Assembly (NCBI GenBank): GCA_963704475.1
Contig: OY969900.1
Location: forward strand, 310,001-374,000
DNA from: UBA9655 sp963704475
Lineage (GTDB): Bacteria > Pseudomonadota > Alphaproteobacteria > UBA9655
Length of the DNA: 64,000 nucleotides
Reading direction: 5' to 3'
The position numbers and the translations under genes are program-made. Within the stretch, counting starts at the first letter, position 1. Each line of letters begins with the position of its first letter. A model generated the notes under the pieces. That model had not been told where the DNA came from. It saw only the letters and a list, made by a program, of their open reading frames with translations, and did no database searches. Shown piece by piece: positions 17,217-25,994 of this stretch.

Positions 17217-17832
17217 TGATGTTCCGTAGGGTTCGTGTTATAGAGGCGGGGTCAGAAGCGTCATGAAAAGCGCCGATGGCTGCAATTCCCTGAGCTCCTG
17301 CTTGCATGACGTCGTTTACATTAGAATCTATAATCCCCCCAATGGCGATGATGGGATGCTTTGAGAGGGAGGAGAGAGGCTTGAGCCCATCACTTCCCCA
17401 TGTCATTGCAACATCCACTTTATTTTGCGTAGGAAAAATGGCGCCTACTCCGACATAATCAATGGGAAGTGTGTTGGCCACATGGAGTTGATTGAGAGAA
17501 TCTACAGTGAGTCCAATAATCTTGTCCCCTCCCAACAGCCGACGCGTTGCCCTCACGTCCCCGTCCGTTTGTCCTAGATGTACACCGTCCGCATCAAGTA
17601 CCAGCGCAAGTTCAGGGAAGTCATTAATGATCAGAGGAATTAAAAAAGGACGTAGAGTTTTTTGAAGCTGTTTTCCAAAATCTAATAATTCTGGGAATGA
17701 CAAATGCTTTTCACGCAATTGCACAGAGGTAATCCCAGAGGCCGCACAGATTTTGATGAAGGAGAGGTATTCATCGAGAGGAGTATTTCTCCGATGAGTG
17801 ATAAGCATAAGCTTAAAAAAGGATGTCTTCAT
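17191..17832 (-). CDS. thiE: Thiamine-phosphate synthase
   Basis: The ATG at 17832 (MKTSFFKLM) is chosen because GAGGA lies 5 bases upstream; an in-frame TTG 12 bp earlier is less likely. The 213-aa TIM-barrel protein joins HMP-PP and thiazole phosphate to thiamine phosphate. Visible motifs are SVQLREKHLS (substrate-binding Arg/Lys), LIINDFPELAL, ADGVHLGQTD, DYVGVGAIFPTQNK and the phosphate loop AIGGI. TenI-like paralogues are close relatives, but the QLREK, VHLGQxD and FPTxxK residues favour a true ThiE. With thiL but no thiC/thiG nearby, the unit suggests salvage of precursors. It follows a TPP riboswitch. Confidence 0.93.
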   Translation of the reverse strand: MKTSFFKLMLITHRRNTPLDEYLSFIKICAASGITSVQLREKHLSFPELLDFGKQLQKTLRPFLIPLIINDFPELALVLDADGVHLGQTDGDVRATRRLLGGDKIIGLTVDSLNQLHVANTLPIDYVGVGAIFPTQNKVDVAMTWGSDGLKPLSSLSKHPIIAIGGIIDSNVNDVMQAGAQGIAAIGAFHDASDPASITRTLRNIIDGEPLVE

Positions 17833-17861
17833 TTTCGTCCTCAATCATGTTAAGCGGAGGG

Positions 17862-17920
17862 CAAAAAGCAAGGAAATAAACCTGTATCGCAAAGCGGGTA
17901 TGAGGCAGGTTATCTTGCTT
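17862..17920 (-). terminator. Intrinsic terminator of the riboswitch expression platform
   Basis: On the minus strand AAGCAAG and ATAACCTG pair with CAGGTTTAT and CTTGCTT, and a run of Ts follows. The hairpin lies between the aptamer and the thiE start, the classic transcription-attenuation position. GCGGAGGG in the aptamer's 3' part (complement of 17927-17934) is exactly complementary to CCCTCCGC (complement of 17854-17861) downstream of the T-run, so a longer alternative pairing exists. Confidence 0.75.
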
Positions 17921-17921
17921 C

Positions 17922-18002
17922 ACACTCCCTCCGCAGGTATTATCCAGAGCAGGTTTTAAGGGTTTTTCTCAGCCAGTTTTAAAAAACCAGCACCCCCGGT
18001 GA
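17922..18002 (-). promoter_or_regulatory. TPP riboswitch (THI element)
   Basis: Read on the minus strand it has the conserved THI-box blocks in order: CCGGGGGTGCTGG, CTGAGA, ACCCTT, AACCTGCTCTGGATAATACC and TGCGGAGGGA. It lies in the leader of thiE-thiL-MFS. TPP binding normally represses the downstream genes, here most likely through the terminator hairpin that follows. The block pattern is close to consensus, so the call is secure. Confidence 0.95.
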
Positions 18003-18014
18003 ATTGATGAGGGC

Positions 18015-18042
18015 ATCATATCGCTTCAAAATGACATGTCAA
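18015..18042 (-). promoter_or_regulatory. Promoter of the thiE operon
   Basis: On the minus strand TTGACA (complement of 18037-18042) and TATGAT (complement of 18015-18020) are 16 bp apart. They end about 12 bp upstream of the riboswitch aptamer. This is a near-consensus sigma-70 promoter in the expected place. Confidence 0.75.
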
Positions 18043-18605
18043 GCCCTTCCAATTTTGATTATGTGTTCTCTCTCAAAGGAAATCATGGCACTCTGTGGAT
18101 GATGTCGTATCTTATTTTAAAGATCATGACCTCAAAAAACAGTGTAAATCTCTCAAAGATACTGACAAAGGCCATGGGCGCCTTGAGACGCGAGAATGCT
18201 TTGTTTGCAATGATGTCGAATGGCTGCACGATCTCCACCCCAAATGGCACACTATTAAAAGTATCGTTCAAATTGACGCAACGCGTGAAATAAAAGGTAA
18301 AATCACAAATGAATCAAGGCATTATATATCATCTTTGGAGGCAACACCTGAAGAAATACTTCGCGCGATCCGCTTCCATTGGGGCATTGAAAACTCTCTC
18401 CATTGGATTTTGGATATGTCATTTAACAAGGATTATTCAAGAATTCGCAAGGGAAATGCTCCACAAATCATGGCTATCATGCGTCATATGGCATTAAATC
18501 TATTGCAAAAAGGCTGTGAAAAAAAATCAATCTATCAAGGCGCTTAGAAAACTTTGTGCTTGGAATGAGACTACTTTGGACAAAGTCCTTAGACTTCAAA
18601 TATCT
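18036..18605 (+). pseudogene. ISAs1-family transposase relic 1
   Basis: The first frame gives DYVFSLKGNHGTL. After a frameshift near 18100 the reading continues DDVVSYFKDHDLKKQC and runs to HWGIENSLHWILDMSF and NAPQIMAIMRHMALNLL, all typical of the C-terminal half of ISAs1 (H-repeat) transposases. The N-terminal half is absent. The tail (WNETTLDKVLRLQ) lies in another frame up to about 18605. It borders the thiE promoter directly. Confidence 0.8.
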
Positions 18606-18650
18606 TCATGAGGCGACCCAGGCTTAGAGACAAGGTCATATCGTGCTATT

Positions 18651-19050
18651 TTGTGCCCTGAAGTTTTAAAGAATCAGCATAATTGGCCCTCTCTCAAAAG
18701 TTTGGTGGAAGTGACAAGCATAAGAGAAATCAAAGGACAGACCTCTCAAGAGCTTCGTTATTACATTAGCTCAACTGAGCCAAATGCTGAGAAAATAGGA
18801 AAAACTATCCGAGCCCATTGGGCCATTGAAAATACACTGCATTGGATTTTAGATATTAGCTTTAGAGATGATGACTCTCGCATCAGACGAGGCAACGCTC
18901 CAGAAAACATTGCTATTATAAAGCATATGGCTTTGAATATGTTGCAGAAAGCTAAAGGAAAAACGGAACTCAATTAAACAAATGCGCAAAGCTGCTGGAT
19001 GGGATAATGCTCAACTTTTAACGATCTTGACCCAAATCGCGGCTTTTTAA
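18651..19050 (+). pseudogene. ISAs1-family transposase relic 2
   Basis: A second, different ISAs1 C-terminal fragment reads SLVEVTSIREIKGQ, YYISSTEPNAEKIG, HWAIENTLHWILDISF and NIAIIKHMALNML. It then shifts frame to KQMRKAAGWDNAQLLTILTQ before its TAA at 19048-19050. It has no start region. Two related fragments lying in tandem suggest repeated insertion of this family at the spot. Confidence 0.8.
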
Positions 19051-19277
19051 GTGAGGCAACCATGCACAAGCGGCTAAGTGTTCTTGACAATGGGGGGCAG
19101 CTTAGGGTAATAGTGTTTTATCTCTTTCGTGGGTGGCGGGAATATCCATAAATTTTTCTTTCTTTTTGTTATAGTCAAACTAAAAGTTAAGAATTTTATG
19201 AATCTTTTTAAGCCGTTTTTGTTCCTTCAAAAAACTATAGGAGGAATAAGATAAATTCAATAACTATCGAGAAGTAG
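19051..19277. other. Intergenic region ahead of the polysaccharide operon
   Basis: No gene is seen. AT-rich sequence from about 19140 on probably holds the operon promoter (for example TTGTTATAGTC near 19167). An AGGAGG at about 19240 has no start codon at the right distance. Confidence 0.4.
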
Positions 19278-19448
19278 ATGAGAAATACTATTGTAAATTT
19301 ATTTTCAAGTGCATGGATATTGTTTGTCCTCTTTTTCTATTTCTTGCTCTTTACCCCGCAGGGTTATATGCTGCATCTCTCATATCCTTGGCTTAAGAAT
19401 GCAAAGGAAATTGCAATGACGTTGTTGTATTGTGATTCTGTCTTTTAG
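19278..19448 (+). CDS. Small membrane protein at the head of the polysaccharide operon
   Basis: The 56-aa frame starts MRNTIVNLFSSAWILFVLFF and contains one strong membrane helix (WILFVLFFYFLLF), a short loop and an amphipathic tail (YPWLKNAKEIAMTLLY). Its TAG lies inside the AGGAGGTC ribosome site of the following 669-aa gene, a tight coupling that supports real translation. Small single-helix proteins are common companions of glycan membrane proteins. No family is recognised and no strong ribosome site precedes it, so it stays tentative. Confidence 0.5.
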   Translation: MRNTIVNLFSSAWILFVLFFYFLLFTPQGYMLHLSYPWLKNAKEIAMTLLYCDSVF

Positions 19449-19461
19449 GAGGTCTTAAAGA

Positions 19462-21471
19462 ATGACATATGTGCAGTCTGTTCTAGACGTTGTTTATGCA
19501 TTTCCTTGCTATTTTTTCTATGCTTTAGCCTGTCTTTTTCTTGGGGCAAGATTAATGGTCTTTTTAAAAATTTATCCAGAAAATGGTATGCCTTTATCTA
19601 GAATAGGATATTTGGGGGGAGCTTTTTTTATTGGACAAGGCATATTTGGAGCGCTCTGGCAAACAATAGCTACCTTAGGGTTCTTTTCATCTGCCGTTGT
19701 GATATCAATTTTGGGAGCCGTAGTGCTTTCGGGTATTACGCAGTTTCCTTCTCTCTTTAAATTAGCTCTTGGAGGTTTCAAATCGCTCAGAAGAGATACT
19801 TGGAGTCTTGGAATCTTTTGGATTATCATAGCATTATTGCTCATCCTTTTGATTTTCCTTTTTGCGGTTATAACGGTTATTCCAGTGGGCTGGGACGCAG
19901 TATCGTATTACGCTGCTCAATCGAAGTTAATAGCAATCACGCATCGTCTGACGCCTCTAACAAGTTATGAACCGCTTGCAGAATGTGGTTTAAATGCAGA
20001 AATGCACGCAGCTGTCATGTTTTTGCTGGGGGATGATATTATCGGTCAATATGCATCACAGATGACCGTTTGGATAACAGCGTTAGCAAGCGCAGCAATA
20101 ATCTGGGCAATTTCTGCGCAAGTTGGCCTTAGCCGGGTTGGTCAGTGGATTACTTTAGTCATGTTGTATACATCAACAGCTTTTACTTTTATGATGTGTG
20201 GTAGCGATCTTGGAGGATTTGGAAGTGGAAAAACAGATCTTTATGGAGCTGGGTTGGGTCTGGCTGCAGTTTATTGGTTGCTTCAAATTGGGAAGCTACC
20301 TAATTGGGTGCCTCTATTCCTCAGTGGCCTCATGGCGGGATTTGCCATCAACTCTAAGTTGTCGCTCGTTGTGGTAATGATACCAATGTTAGGCGTTCTT
20401 TCCATTTTTTATCTTTGGTCCACCCTTGATTCTAAGAATGCAAAAGAAAATCTTCCTTTAATTTTTAAAATTCATTTTTTCGTAAAAGCGGCCTTAATTT
20501 CAGGAGGTTCTATTTTGATAGCGTTTTTGCCTTTGATTTTTAAAAATACAATTGTTTTTCATGACCCATTTGTTCCATTTTTGTCTTTCCACCATTCTCA
20601 GAGTATTCTTCTAACCCAAACCTGGTATTCTCCTGAAAACACGAGATGGATTATATTGACTTATCCTCTCATTTTAATCATGGGTCTGCATCCAACACAA
20701 TTTGGGACGTTATCAGCTTTGTTATTGGCTTTCCTTCCATTGTGTATACTTTTTCCTAAATATTTAGGGGTATTTAAAAACAAGCCTTTAAAATTATTAA
20801 CTTTATCATCGATTGTGGGGATTGCGAGTTGGGTTCTTTTTTATCCATCAACTTTGGCTGTACGATATTTTTTGACACCTCTATTAACATTACTTCCTGC
20901 AGGGGGGTATGTTGCCGAACAAATATGGCGTCAACGGGGAAATCTCATTTTGCGAGTTGTGATGGGTTGTTCAATTATCATTATGCTTTGGTGGACAATT
21001 TCTTCTCTAGAAGTACCTCTTCACAAAGCTCATACCTATTGGAGTAACCCAAGAAACATACAAGAAGGGTTATGGCAGTCTCTATCGTTAGTGAACACCA
21101 AAGCAAAAAAGGGCGATAGGGTTTTTTTAGCAATGTATCCTCGATTTGCTTTGCGATCAGATCTTTTACAAAGTTTGTCGTGCTCTCACCCAATCTTAGA
21201 CCCTACTAAACCATTTTTCACCTGGAAAGACATTTATCTTGATGGGTGTTTTTGGGTAGTTGTAGATCGTATTACGCACGGAAAAATTAAGGTCTATGGA
21301 TCGCTGGTGAATGTAGAAGACGTTCCTGACTTTCTTACTATTATTACTCACCCAATTGATGATCGTTATGTTGTTTATCAAATTATTCCAAAAGAAGGAG
21401 CGCCCAAGCCACTAAAGGCCGCTGTTGAACAAAAGGACGGAACATGGAAAGTTCAGGATTTTAATAACTAA
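19462..21471 (+). CDS. Polytopic membrane protein, probable glycosyltransferase of GT-C type
   Basis: This 669-aa protein has about 12 hydrophobic helices in the first 530 residues. A soluble C-terminal domain follows (LSLVNTKAKKGDRVFLAMYP, ending in a Lys-rich tail). The loop after the first helices reads VIPVGWDAVSYYAAQSKLIA, in the position where GT-C enzymes (ArnT/GT39-like) carry their catalytic Asp. This and the gene context suggest a polyprenyl-phosphate-sugar-dependent glycosyltransferase acting at the inner membrane. No exact family motif could be confirmed, so an O-unit polymerase/ligase-like protein is an alternative. AGGAGG precedes its ATG. It heads the operon running to about 28250. 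Confidence 0.65.
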   Translation: MTYVQSVLDVVYAFPCYFFYALACLFLGARLMVFLKIYPENGMPLSRIGYLGGAFFIGQGIFGALWQTIATLGFFSSAVVISILGAVVLSGITQFPSLFKLALGGFKSLRRDTWSLGIFWIIIALLLILLIFLFAVITVIPVGWDAVSYYAAQSKLIAITHRLTPLTSYEPLAECGLNAEMHAAVMFLLGDDIIGQYASQMTVWITALASAAIIWAISAQVGLSRVGQWITLVMLYTSTAFTFMMCGSDLGGFGSGKTDLYGAGLGLAAVYWLLQIGKLPNWVPLFLSGLMAGFAINSKLSLVVVMIPMLGVLSIFYLWSTLDSKNAKENLPLIFKIHFFVKAALISGGSILIAFLPLIFKNTIVFHDPFVPFLSFHHSQSILLTQTWYSPENTRWIILTYPLILIMGLHPTQFGTLSALLLAFLPLCILFPKYLGVFKNKPLKLLTLSSIVGIASWVLFYPSTLAVRYFLTPLLTLLPAGGYVAEQIWRQRGNLILRVVMGCSIIIMLWWTISSLEVPLHKAHTYWSNPRNIQEGLWQSLSLVNTKAKKGDRVFLAMYPRFALRSDLLQSLSCSHPILDPTKPFFTWKDIYLDGCFWVVVDRITHGKIKVYGSLVNVEDVPDFLTIITHPIDDRYVVYQIIPKEGAPKPLKAAVEQKDGTWKVQDFNN

Positions 21472-21569
21472 TTGTAGATGTGAAGACGTGCATTTTCAGA
21501 TTTAATTTACAATTCTATTCTCGCTATGTATGAATCTAAGTTATCATTGTCGTTTTTAAGGACCGTTTA

Positions 21570-22553
21570 ATGAGCAAAATTCTAATTACAGGTGGGGCAG
21601 GGTTTATTGGCTTCTGCTTGGCTAAAAGATTAGCAAAAGACCCCAAGCATTCGATAACTGTGCTTGATAATTTATCCCGTGGATTGATGGACAAAGAACT
21701 TGTTTCTCTTTTGGAACAAAAAAATGTAAATTTTTTACAAGGAGATTTAACTGATAAGGATTTTTACTCAACGCTAGATATAGATTATGATTATATATAT
21801 CATTTAGCAGCTATTATTGGCGTTCAAAATGTTATGAGTAATCCAGATAAAGTTCTACATGTCAATGCTTTGTCAACACTAAACTTATTTGAGTATGCCA
21901 AGACTTTAAAAAACATAAAAAGAGTCGTTTTTTCATCTACGAGCGAAGTGTACGCAGGCACCTTAAAACAGGGTCTTCTCCCAGTGCCTACTCCAGAAGA
22001 TGTTGTCTTGTGCATAGATGATATAGATAATGAAAGAAGTACCTATGCTTTAAGTAAAATTTATGGCGAAAGCATTGCTATAAATTATGGAAAAAAATTT
22101 AATATTCCTGTTACTATACTTAGATACCACAATGTTTATGGGCCTCGTATGGGTTTTCAGCATGTTATTCCTGAATTAATTTTAAAAATCAATCAACAGG
22201 ATGTTATTAATTTACAATCGTCCACGCACACGAGAGCTTTCTGTTTTATAGATGACGCAATTGAGGCAACAATTCTATGTTGTGAGAAAGTAGAGACTAA
22301 AAATCAAATAGTCAATATTGGAAATTCCACTGAGGAAATTTCTATTTACGCCTTGGCAGTAAAAATATCTGAAATTCTTGATAAGAATATTACAATCAAG
22401 GAAATATCTGATGCAATAGGGTCACCAGCACGTCGATGTCCAGATATTACTAAACTAACGAAATCTACTGGCTATACGCCCCACATTAATCTAAGTGAAG
22501 GTATTAAGAGAACTGCCGCTTGGTATTTAAGCGAAGGAATTGATGCAAGATGA
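21570..22553 (+). CDS. NAD-dependent nucleotide-sugar epimerase/dehydratase
   Basis: This 327-aa extended short-chain dehydrogenase has the Rossmann motif GGAGFIG at residues 8-14 and DNLSRG. The catalytic set is SSTSEVYAG (Ser/Thr) and YALSKIYGE (Tyr-xxx-Lys). RCPDITK near the C-terminus is typical for GalE/UDP-sugar epimerases and 4,6-dehydratases. It should convert an NDP-sugar for surface glycan synthesis; the exact sugar is not evident. Its end overlaps the methyltransferase start by 4 bp (ATGA). RMGFQHVIPELI is the usual substrate-loop area. Confidence 0.9.
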   Translation: MSKILITGGAGFIGFCLAKRLAKDPKHSITVLDNLSRGLMDKELVSLLEQKNVNFLQGDLTDKDFYSTLDIDYDYIYHLAAIIGVQNVMSNPDKVLHVNALSTLNLFEYAKTLKNIKRVVFSSTSEVYAGTLKQGLLPVPTPEDVVLCIDDIDNERSTYALSKIYGESIAINYGKKFNIPVTILRYHNVYGPRMGFQHVIPELILKINQQDVINLQSSTHTRAFCFIDDAIEATILCCEKVETKNQIVNIGNSTEEISIYALAVKISEILDKNITIKEISDAIGSPARRCPDITKLTKSTGYTPHINLSEGIKRTAAWYLSEGIDAR

Positions 22554-23050
22554 TAACTGCTTGTAAACATATATGTAATGTGTGTGATTCGGGGGACATT
22601 CAGGCCATTTATGAGGTTCCCTCATTCAATAGCACAAGGATGTTTACAATTTTGAAATGTGCAAATTGTAACCTTATTTTTGCTGACGTTACGCAAAATG
22701 ACCTTTCCGATGCCTATGAAAGGGATTATTACAGCACTGCTTATCCCGATTATGAATCGGATGAAAAATTCCACAAAAGAAATAATGCGATAATTTTAAA
22801 GGAAATTGAACAGTTTTTTAAACCAGGAAAACTTGTTGAAATTGGCAGCTCCTTCGGCTTTTTTTTAAAGGCTGCAGAGTCTTGCGGATGGGATTGCTCT
22901 GGCTTTGAAATATCAAAATATTCAAGTAAAATTGCACGTGAAAAACACAAGGTTAATGTAAAAAACGCGGATTTTTTATCGGAAAAAATGACGAGAAATT
23001 ATGATATGTTTGTGATGCTAGATGCTTCCGCAAATACCCATCAAAGTTAA
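22550..23050 (+). pseudogene. SAM-dependent methyltransferase, C-terminally truncated
   Basis: The 166-aa frame starts with a Cys-pair zinc-like motif (CNVCDSGD, then CANCNLIF), as in sugar C- or O-methyltransferases. It continues into the SAM-binding Rossmann fold (LVEIGSSFGFFLKAAESCGW, SGFEIS). It stops just after the motif NYDMFVMLDAS, where family members of about 280-300 aa continue with the rest of the catalytic fold. No matching continuation is visible before the next gene. I infer an internal deletion that removed the C-terminal half. It is probably non-functional, so the glycan may have lost a methyl group. Confidence 0.7.
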
Positions 23051-23116
23051 CATGGGCGATGTCATGACAGTTATTGCACGGTATAATGGCTGAACAAATT
23101 TTTTAAAGGAGTCACA

Positions 23117-24244
23117 ATGTTGCCCTTGTTTAAACTAGATTTTGATGAGAAAGAAGAAGACGCTCTCTTAGAGGTATTGCGCTCCAAGTGGATTTCTACT
23201 GGCCCAAAAACTTTTGAGTTTGAAAAAGAATTTTCGAAAAAATTAGATGTTCCATATACTCTAGCAGTTAGCAATTGCACTGCTGCCCTACATATTGCAT
23301 TAAGAGTAGCTGGGATCGGACGTGGCGATGAAGTTATTGTGCCATCTTTAACATTTGTGGCCACTGCTAATGCTGTGAAGTTTGTAGATGCAACTCCCGT
23401 TTTCTGTGATATTATTGGAGTAACTGATCTTACTATTAACCCAGATTATCTAGAAACCCTTATCACTGAAAAAACGCGTGCAATCATTGTTATGCATTAC
23501 GCAGGGTTTGCTTGCGATATGAAGAGAATAATGGAAATTGCAAAAAAACATGACATTAAGGTTATAGAAGATGCTAGTCATGCGCCGATGTCTGAATATA
23601 GTGGAAAAAAACTTGGGACAATTGGTGATATTGGCTGTTTTAGCTTTTTTTCGAATAAGAACTTATCGACTGCTGAGGGAGGGATGTTTGTAACGCAGAA
23701 TGCAGAATATTTCGAGAAAGCAAAAGCAATGCGTTCTCATGGCATGGCTGTCCTTTCCTATCAAAAGGCAAAGGGGCACGTAGCCGAATATGATGTAACT
23801 GACCTTGGTTATAATTATCGTATGGATGATCTTCGGGCAGCTCTTGGGTGTGTACAATTAAAAAAAATTGAGATGGACATTCAAAACAGGAATAATGTTA
23901 GAAATTTATATACAAAACATTTATCTGGCGTTAATGAAATTGTCGTTCCATTTCTTGATTATAACTTTTATTCCTCCAATTACATTTTTCCAATTATTCT
24001 TATGAATTCAAATAAATCTATTAGAGAACAGGTGAGAGTAAAACTTCGTGAGTCTGGTATAGAAACAAGTGTTCATTATCCCCCAGTACACAAGTTTTCT
24101 CTTTATTATAAAGATGGCAGCGTACTACCACACACAGAGTATGTAGCAGATAATGAAATTACATTGCCAATGTATGGGTCTTTAGATGAAGAAGATGTAA
24201 TGCATGTTGTTGATTCTCTCAAAATGGCATTGTTAACTGTATGA
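23117..24244 (+). CDS. DegT/DnrJ/EryC1/StrS aminotransferase
   Basis: This 375-aa PLP enzyme transfers an amino group to a keto-sugar nucleotide. Family features in order are FEKEFSKKLDVPYTLAVSNC (substrate loop, N-anchor), EVIVPSLTFVATANAV, VIEDASHAPMSEY (Asp holding the PLP pyridine), and FSFFSNKNLSTAEGG with the PLP lysine at residue 181. NYRMDDLRAALGCVQL follows. AAGGAGTC precedes the ATG. The next gene, a NeuD/PglD-type acetyltransferase, overlaps by 4 bp, so the pair probably makes an N-acetylated amino-deoxysugar as PglE/PglD do. Confidence 0.95.
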   Translation: MLPLFKLDFDEKEEDALLEVLRSKWISTGPKTFEFEKEFSKKLDVPYTLAVSNCTAALHIALRVAGIGRGDEVIVPSLTFVATANAVKFVDATPVFCDIIGVTDLTINPDYLETLITEKTRAIIVMHYAGFACDMKRIMEIAKKHDIKVIEDASHAPMSEYSGKKLGTIGDIGCFSFFSNKNLSTAEGGMFVTQNAEYFEKAKAMRSHGMAVLSYQKAKGHVAEYDVTDLGYNYRMDDLRAALGCVQLKKIEMDIQNRNNVRNLYTKHLSGVNEIVVPFLDYNFYSSNYIFPIILMNSNKSIREQVRVKLRESGIETSVHYPPVHKFSLYYKDGSVLPHTEYVADNEITLPMYGSLDEEDVMHVVDSLKMALLTV

Positions 24245-24864
24245 GTAAAAATATAATTCTCGTTGGCGGTTTTCATGAAATAATTGAAATATGTGAACTC
24301 AACAACATAGAGATCGTCGGCATTATTGATCCTAAAGGGGTTGGTCATTATGGGGGATACCCTATTCTAGGTACAGATAGAGACTTAAAGACAATTAAAA
24401 TGCAATATAAAAACGTTCCCGTGTTTATATCTCCTGATTTACCGAAAACAAGAAGAAAACTGTCGCTTACGTATGCAAGAGAAAAATTTTCCTTTGCATC
24501 TTTAATACACCCTCAAGCAATGATCTCTCGTTCGGCAAAAATTGGAAAAGGGGTTGTGATTCAAGCGGGGACATCTGTCTCTTCTTGTACAGTAATTGAT
24601 GACTTTGTAAAAATAAATACTTGTGCAAATATAACGCATGATGTATACATTCATAAATTTTCAACCATAGCTCCCAATGCAGTTATTTTAGGCAATACAA
24701 TTATTCATGCGGAGTGTTATATTGGCTCTAATGCAACCATTCTTCCTAATAAAGTCATTTTTCCTGAGGCGGTTGTAGGGGCAGGGGCAGTAGTGACAAA
24801 GGATGTTGCACAAAAAACAACAGTTCTAGGTAATCCAGCGAGAAGATATGAAAGTACTTGTTAG
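24241..24864 (+). CDS. NeuD/PglD-type sugar O/N-acetyltransferase
   Basis: This 207-aa protein has a small Rossmann-like N-domain (IILVGGFHEIIEICE, GIIDPKGVGHYGGYPILG) and then a left-handed beta-helix built of hexapeptide repeats from about residue 95 (IGKGVVIQAGTSVSSCTVI, IAPNAVILGNTIIH, VVGAGAVVTKDV). Acetyl-CoA-dependent members acetylate amino-sugar nucleotides (PglD) or sialic-acid-like sugars (NeuD). It starts in the stop of the aminotransferase gene (ATGA) and overlaps the next glycosyltransferase by 17 bp. Context favours N-acetylation of the DegT product. Confidence 0.9.
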   Translation: MSKNIILVGGFHEIIEICELNNIEIVGIIDPKGVGHYGGYPILGTDRDLKTIKMQYKNVPVFISPDLPKTRRKLSLTYAREKFSFASLIHPQAMISRSAKIGKGVVIQAGTSVSSCTVIDDFVKINTCANITHDVYIHKFSTIAPNAVILGNTIIHAECYIGSNATILPNKVIFPEAVVGAGAVVTKDVAQKTTVLGNPARRYESTC

Positions 24865-25576
24865 CGTTATTTCATATAACGAAGAAGATAACATCGAAAA
24901 AACTTTGAGAGATCTTGTTAAACATAACTTTGGTTATGAGATTGTTATGATTGATAATGCATCTACTGATAACACCAGATTAATTTGTGAAAAATTAAAT
25001 GTGAAGTATATAAGTCACTGTGTGAATAGTGGTGGTTCAAGTGGGACAATTTTATCTTACTTTATCTATGCAAATAAATTAAAGTACGACATACTATGTC
25101 AATTTGATGGAGATGGGCAGCATCTTGCGAGTGAGCTTCCCAAAATCATTGCCCCAATTATAAACAACGAAGCTGATATTGTTATAGGCTCACGATTTCT
25201 TGAAAAAAAAGGATTTCAGTCTCATTATTTTAGAAGACTTGGTATTCATTTATTTTCTTTTCTTCACAAAATAATGACAGGAAAAAGCTATACGGATGTT
25301 ACATCTGGGTTTAGAGCATACGGTAAAAATACCATTGATATTTTTGGAGAAAAATTTAAAAATGATCTTTATGATGGAATTAATCAATTTTTATTAATCG
25401 CACATTATTGTAATTTAAATATATTGGAAGTACCTGTTATCATGAAAAAAAGAGAGCATGGACGTTCAGAATTCAATTTATGGAATGCGTGCTTCTTTCC
25501 GTTGAAGGGACTCGCAACTTTTCTTGGTTGTTTTTTACAAAAAAAGCAACTTAGTAGCGCATTTGGTAAAAAATAA
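24848..25576 (+). CDS. Family 2 glycosyltransferase
   Basis: This 242-aa GT-A fold enzyme shows the N-terminal VLVSVISYNEEDNIEKTL, MIDNASTDNT, the DxD-like FDGDGQH metal site and DIVIGSRF. FRRLGIHLFSFLHKI and TDVTSGFRAYG follow, typical of DPM1/polyprenyl-phosphate hexosyltransferase-like GT2 proteins. It probably loads a sugar onto a polyprenyl carrier or nascent glycan at the cytoplasmic face. It overlaps the acetyltransferase gene, and a DUF2304 gene follows; the pair GT2 plus DUF2304 is a common association. Confidence 0.92.
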   Translation: MKVLVSVISYNEEDNIEKTLRDLVKHNFGYEIVMIDNASTDNTRLICEKLNVKYISHCVNSGGSSGTILSYFIYANKLKYDILCQFDGDGQHLASELPKIIAPIINNEADIVIGSRFLEKKGFQSHYFRRLGIHLFSFLHKIMTGKSYTDVTSGFRAYGKNTIDIFGEKFKNDLYDGINQFLLIAHYCNLNILEVPVIMKKREHGRSEFNLWNACFFPLKGLATFLGCFLQKKQLSSAFGKK

Positions 25577-25589
25577 AGGTAAGGTTATT

Positions 25590-25994
25590 ATGGGCATAAA
25601 ACAAATACTCCTTTCCTTTTTTGCTGGTTTGATTATTTTGACGTTTATTCTTCATTTTTTAAAAAAATCACGCATTTATCCCTCCTATGTTATTTTGTGG
25701 GCCTCTATTGGGTTATTTTTGGTTTTTATGCCAATATTTAGTGATTTTTATCGTGATGCTGCTCAATTAGTATTTGGAATTAGAGGGGGAGATGATTTTA
25801 TATACATATCTTTCATAGGGTTTCTTTTGTTGTATGTATTTTATTTAACAGTAAAAATATGTATACTAACATCTCAAGTGTCTAGAATAATTAGTACAAT
25901 TGCTGTGATAGAATCACAACAAAAAGATTACAAGCAAATCCTCGATAGCCATCTCAGTAAGGTGACGGGGACTATAACGAGGAGCGTAGGATGA
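25590..25994 (+). CDS. DUF2304 membrane protein
   Basis: The ATG at 25590 (MGIKQILLSFFAGLIILTFI) is preferred because AAAGGTAAGG precedes it and it does not overlap the GT2 gene. The 134-aa protein has three hydrophobic helices (about residues 5-22, 33-50 and 70-92), a charged stretch between them, and a coiled C-terminal tail (SRIISTIAVIESQQKDYKQI). DUF2304 proteins sit next to GT2 polyprenyl-phosphate glycosyltransferases and are thought to assist them at the membrane. Its 3' end overlaps the nucleotidyltransferase start by 4 bp. Confidence 0.85.
   Translation: MGIKQILLSFFAGLIILTFILHFLKKSRIYPSYVILWASIGLFLVFMPIFSDFYRDAAQLVFGIRGGDDFIYISFIGFLLLYVFYLTVKICILTSQVSRIISTIAVIESQQKDYKQILDSHLSKVTGTITRSVG

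Noticed and set aside
17191..17844. Longer thiE starting at the TTG 12 bp upstream
   Set aside because: The GAGGA ribosome site is correctly placed for the ATG at 17832 and overlaps the TTG region.
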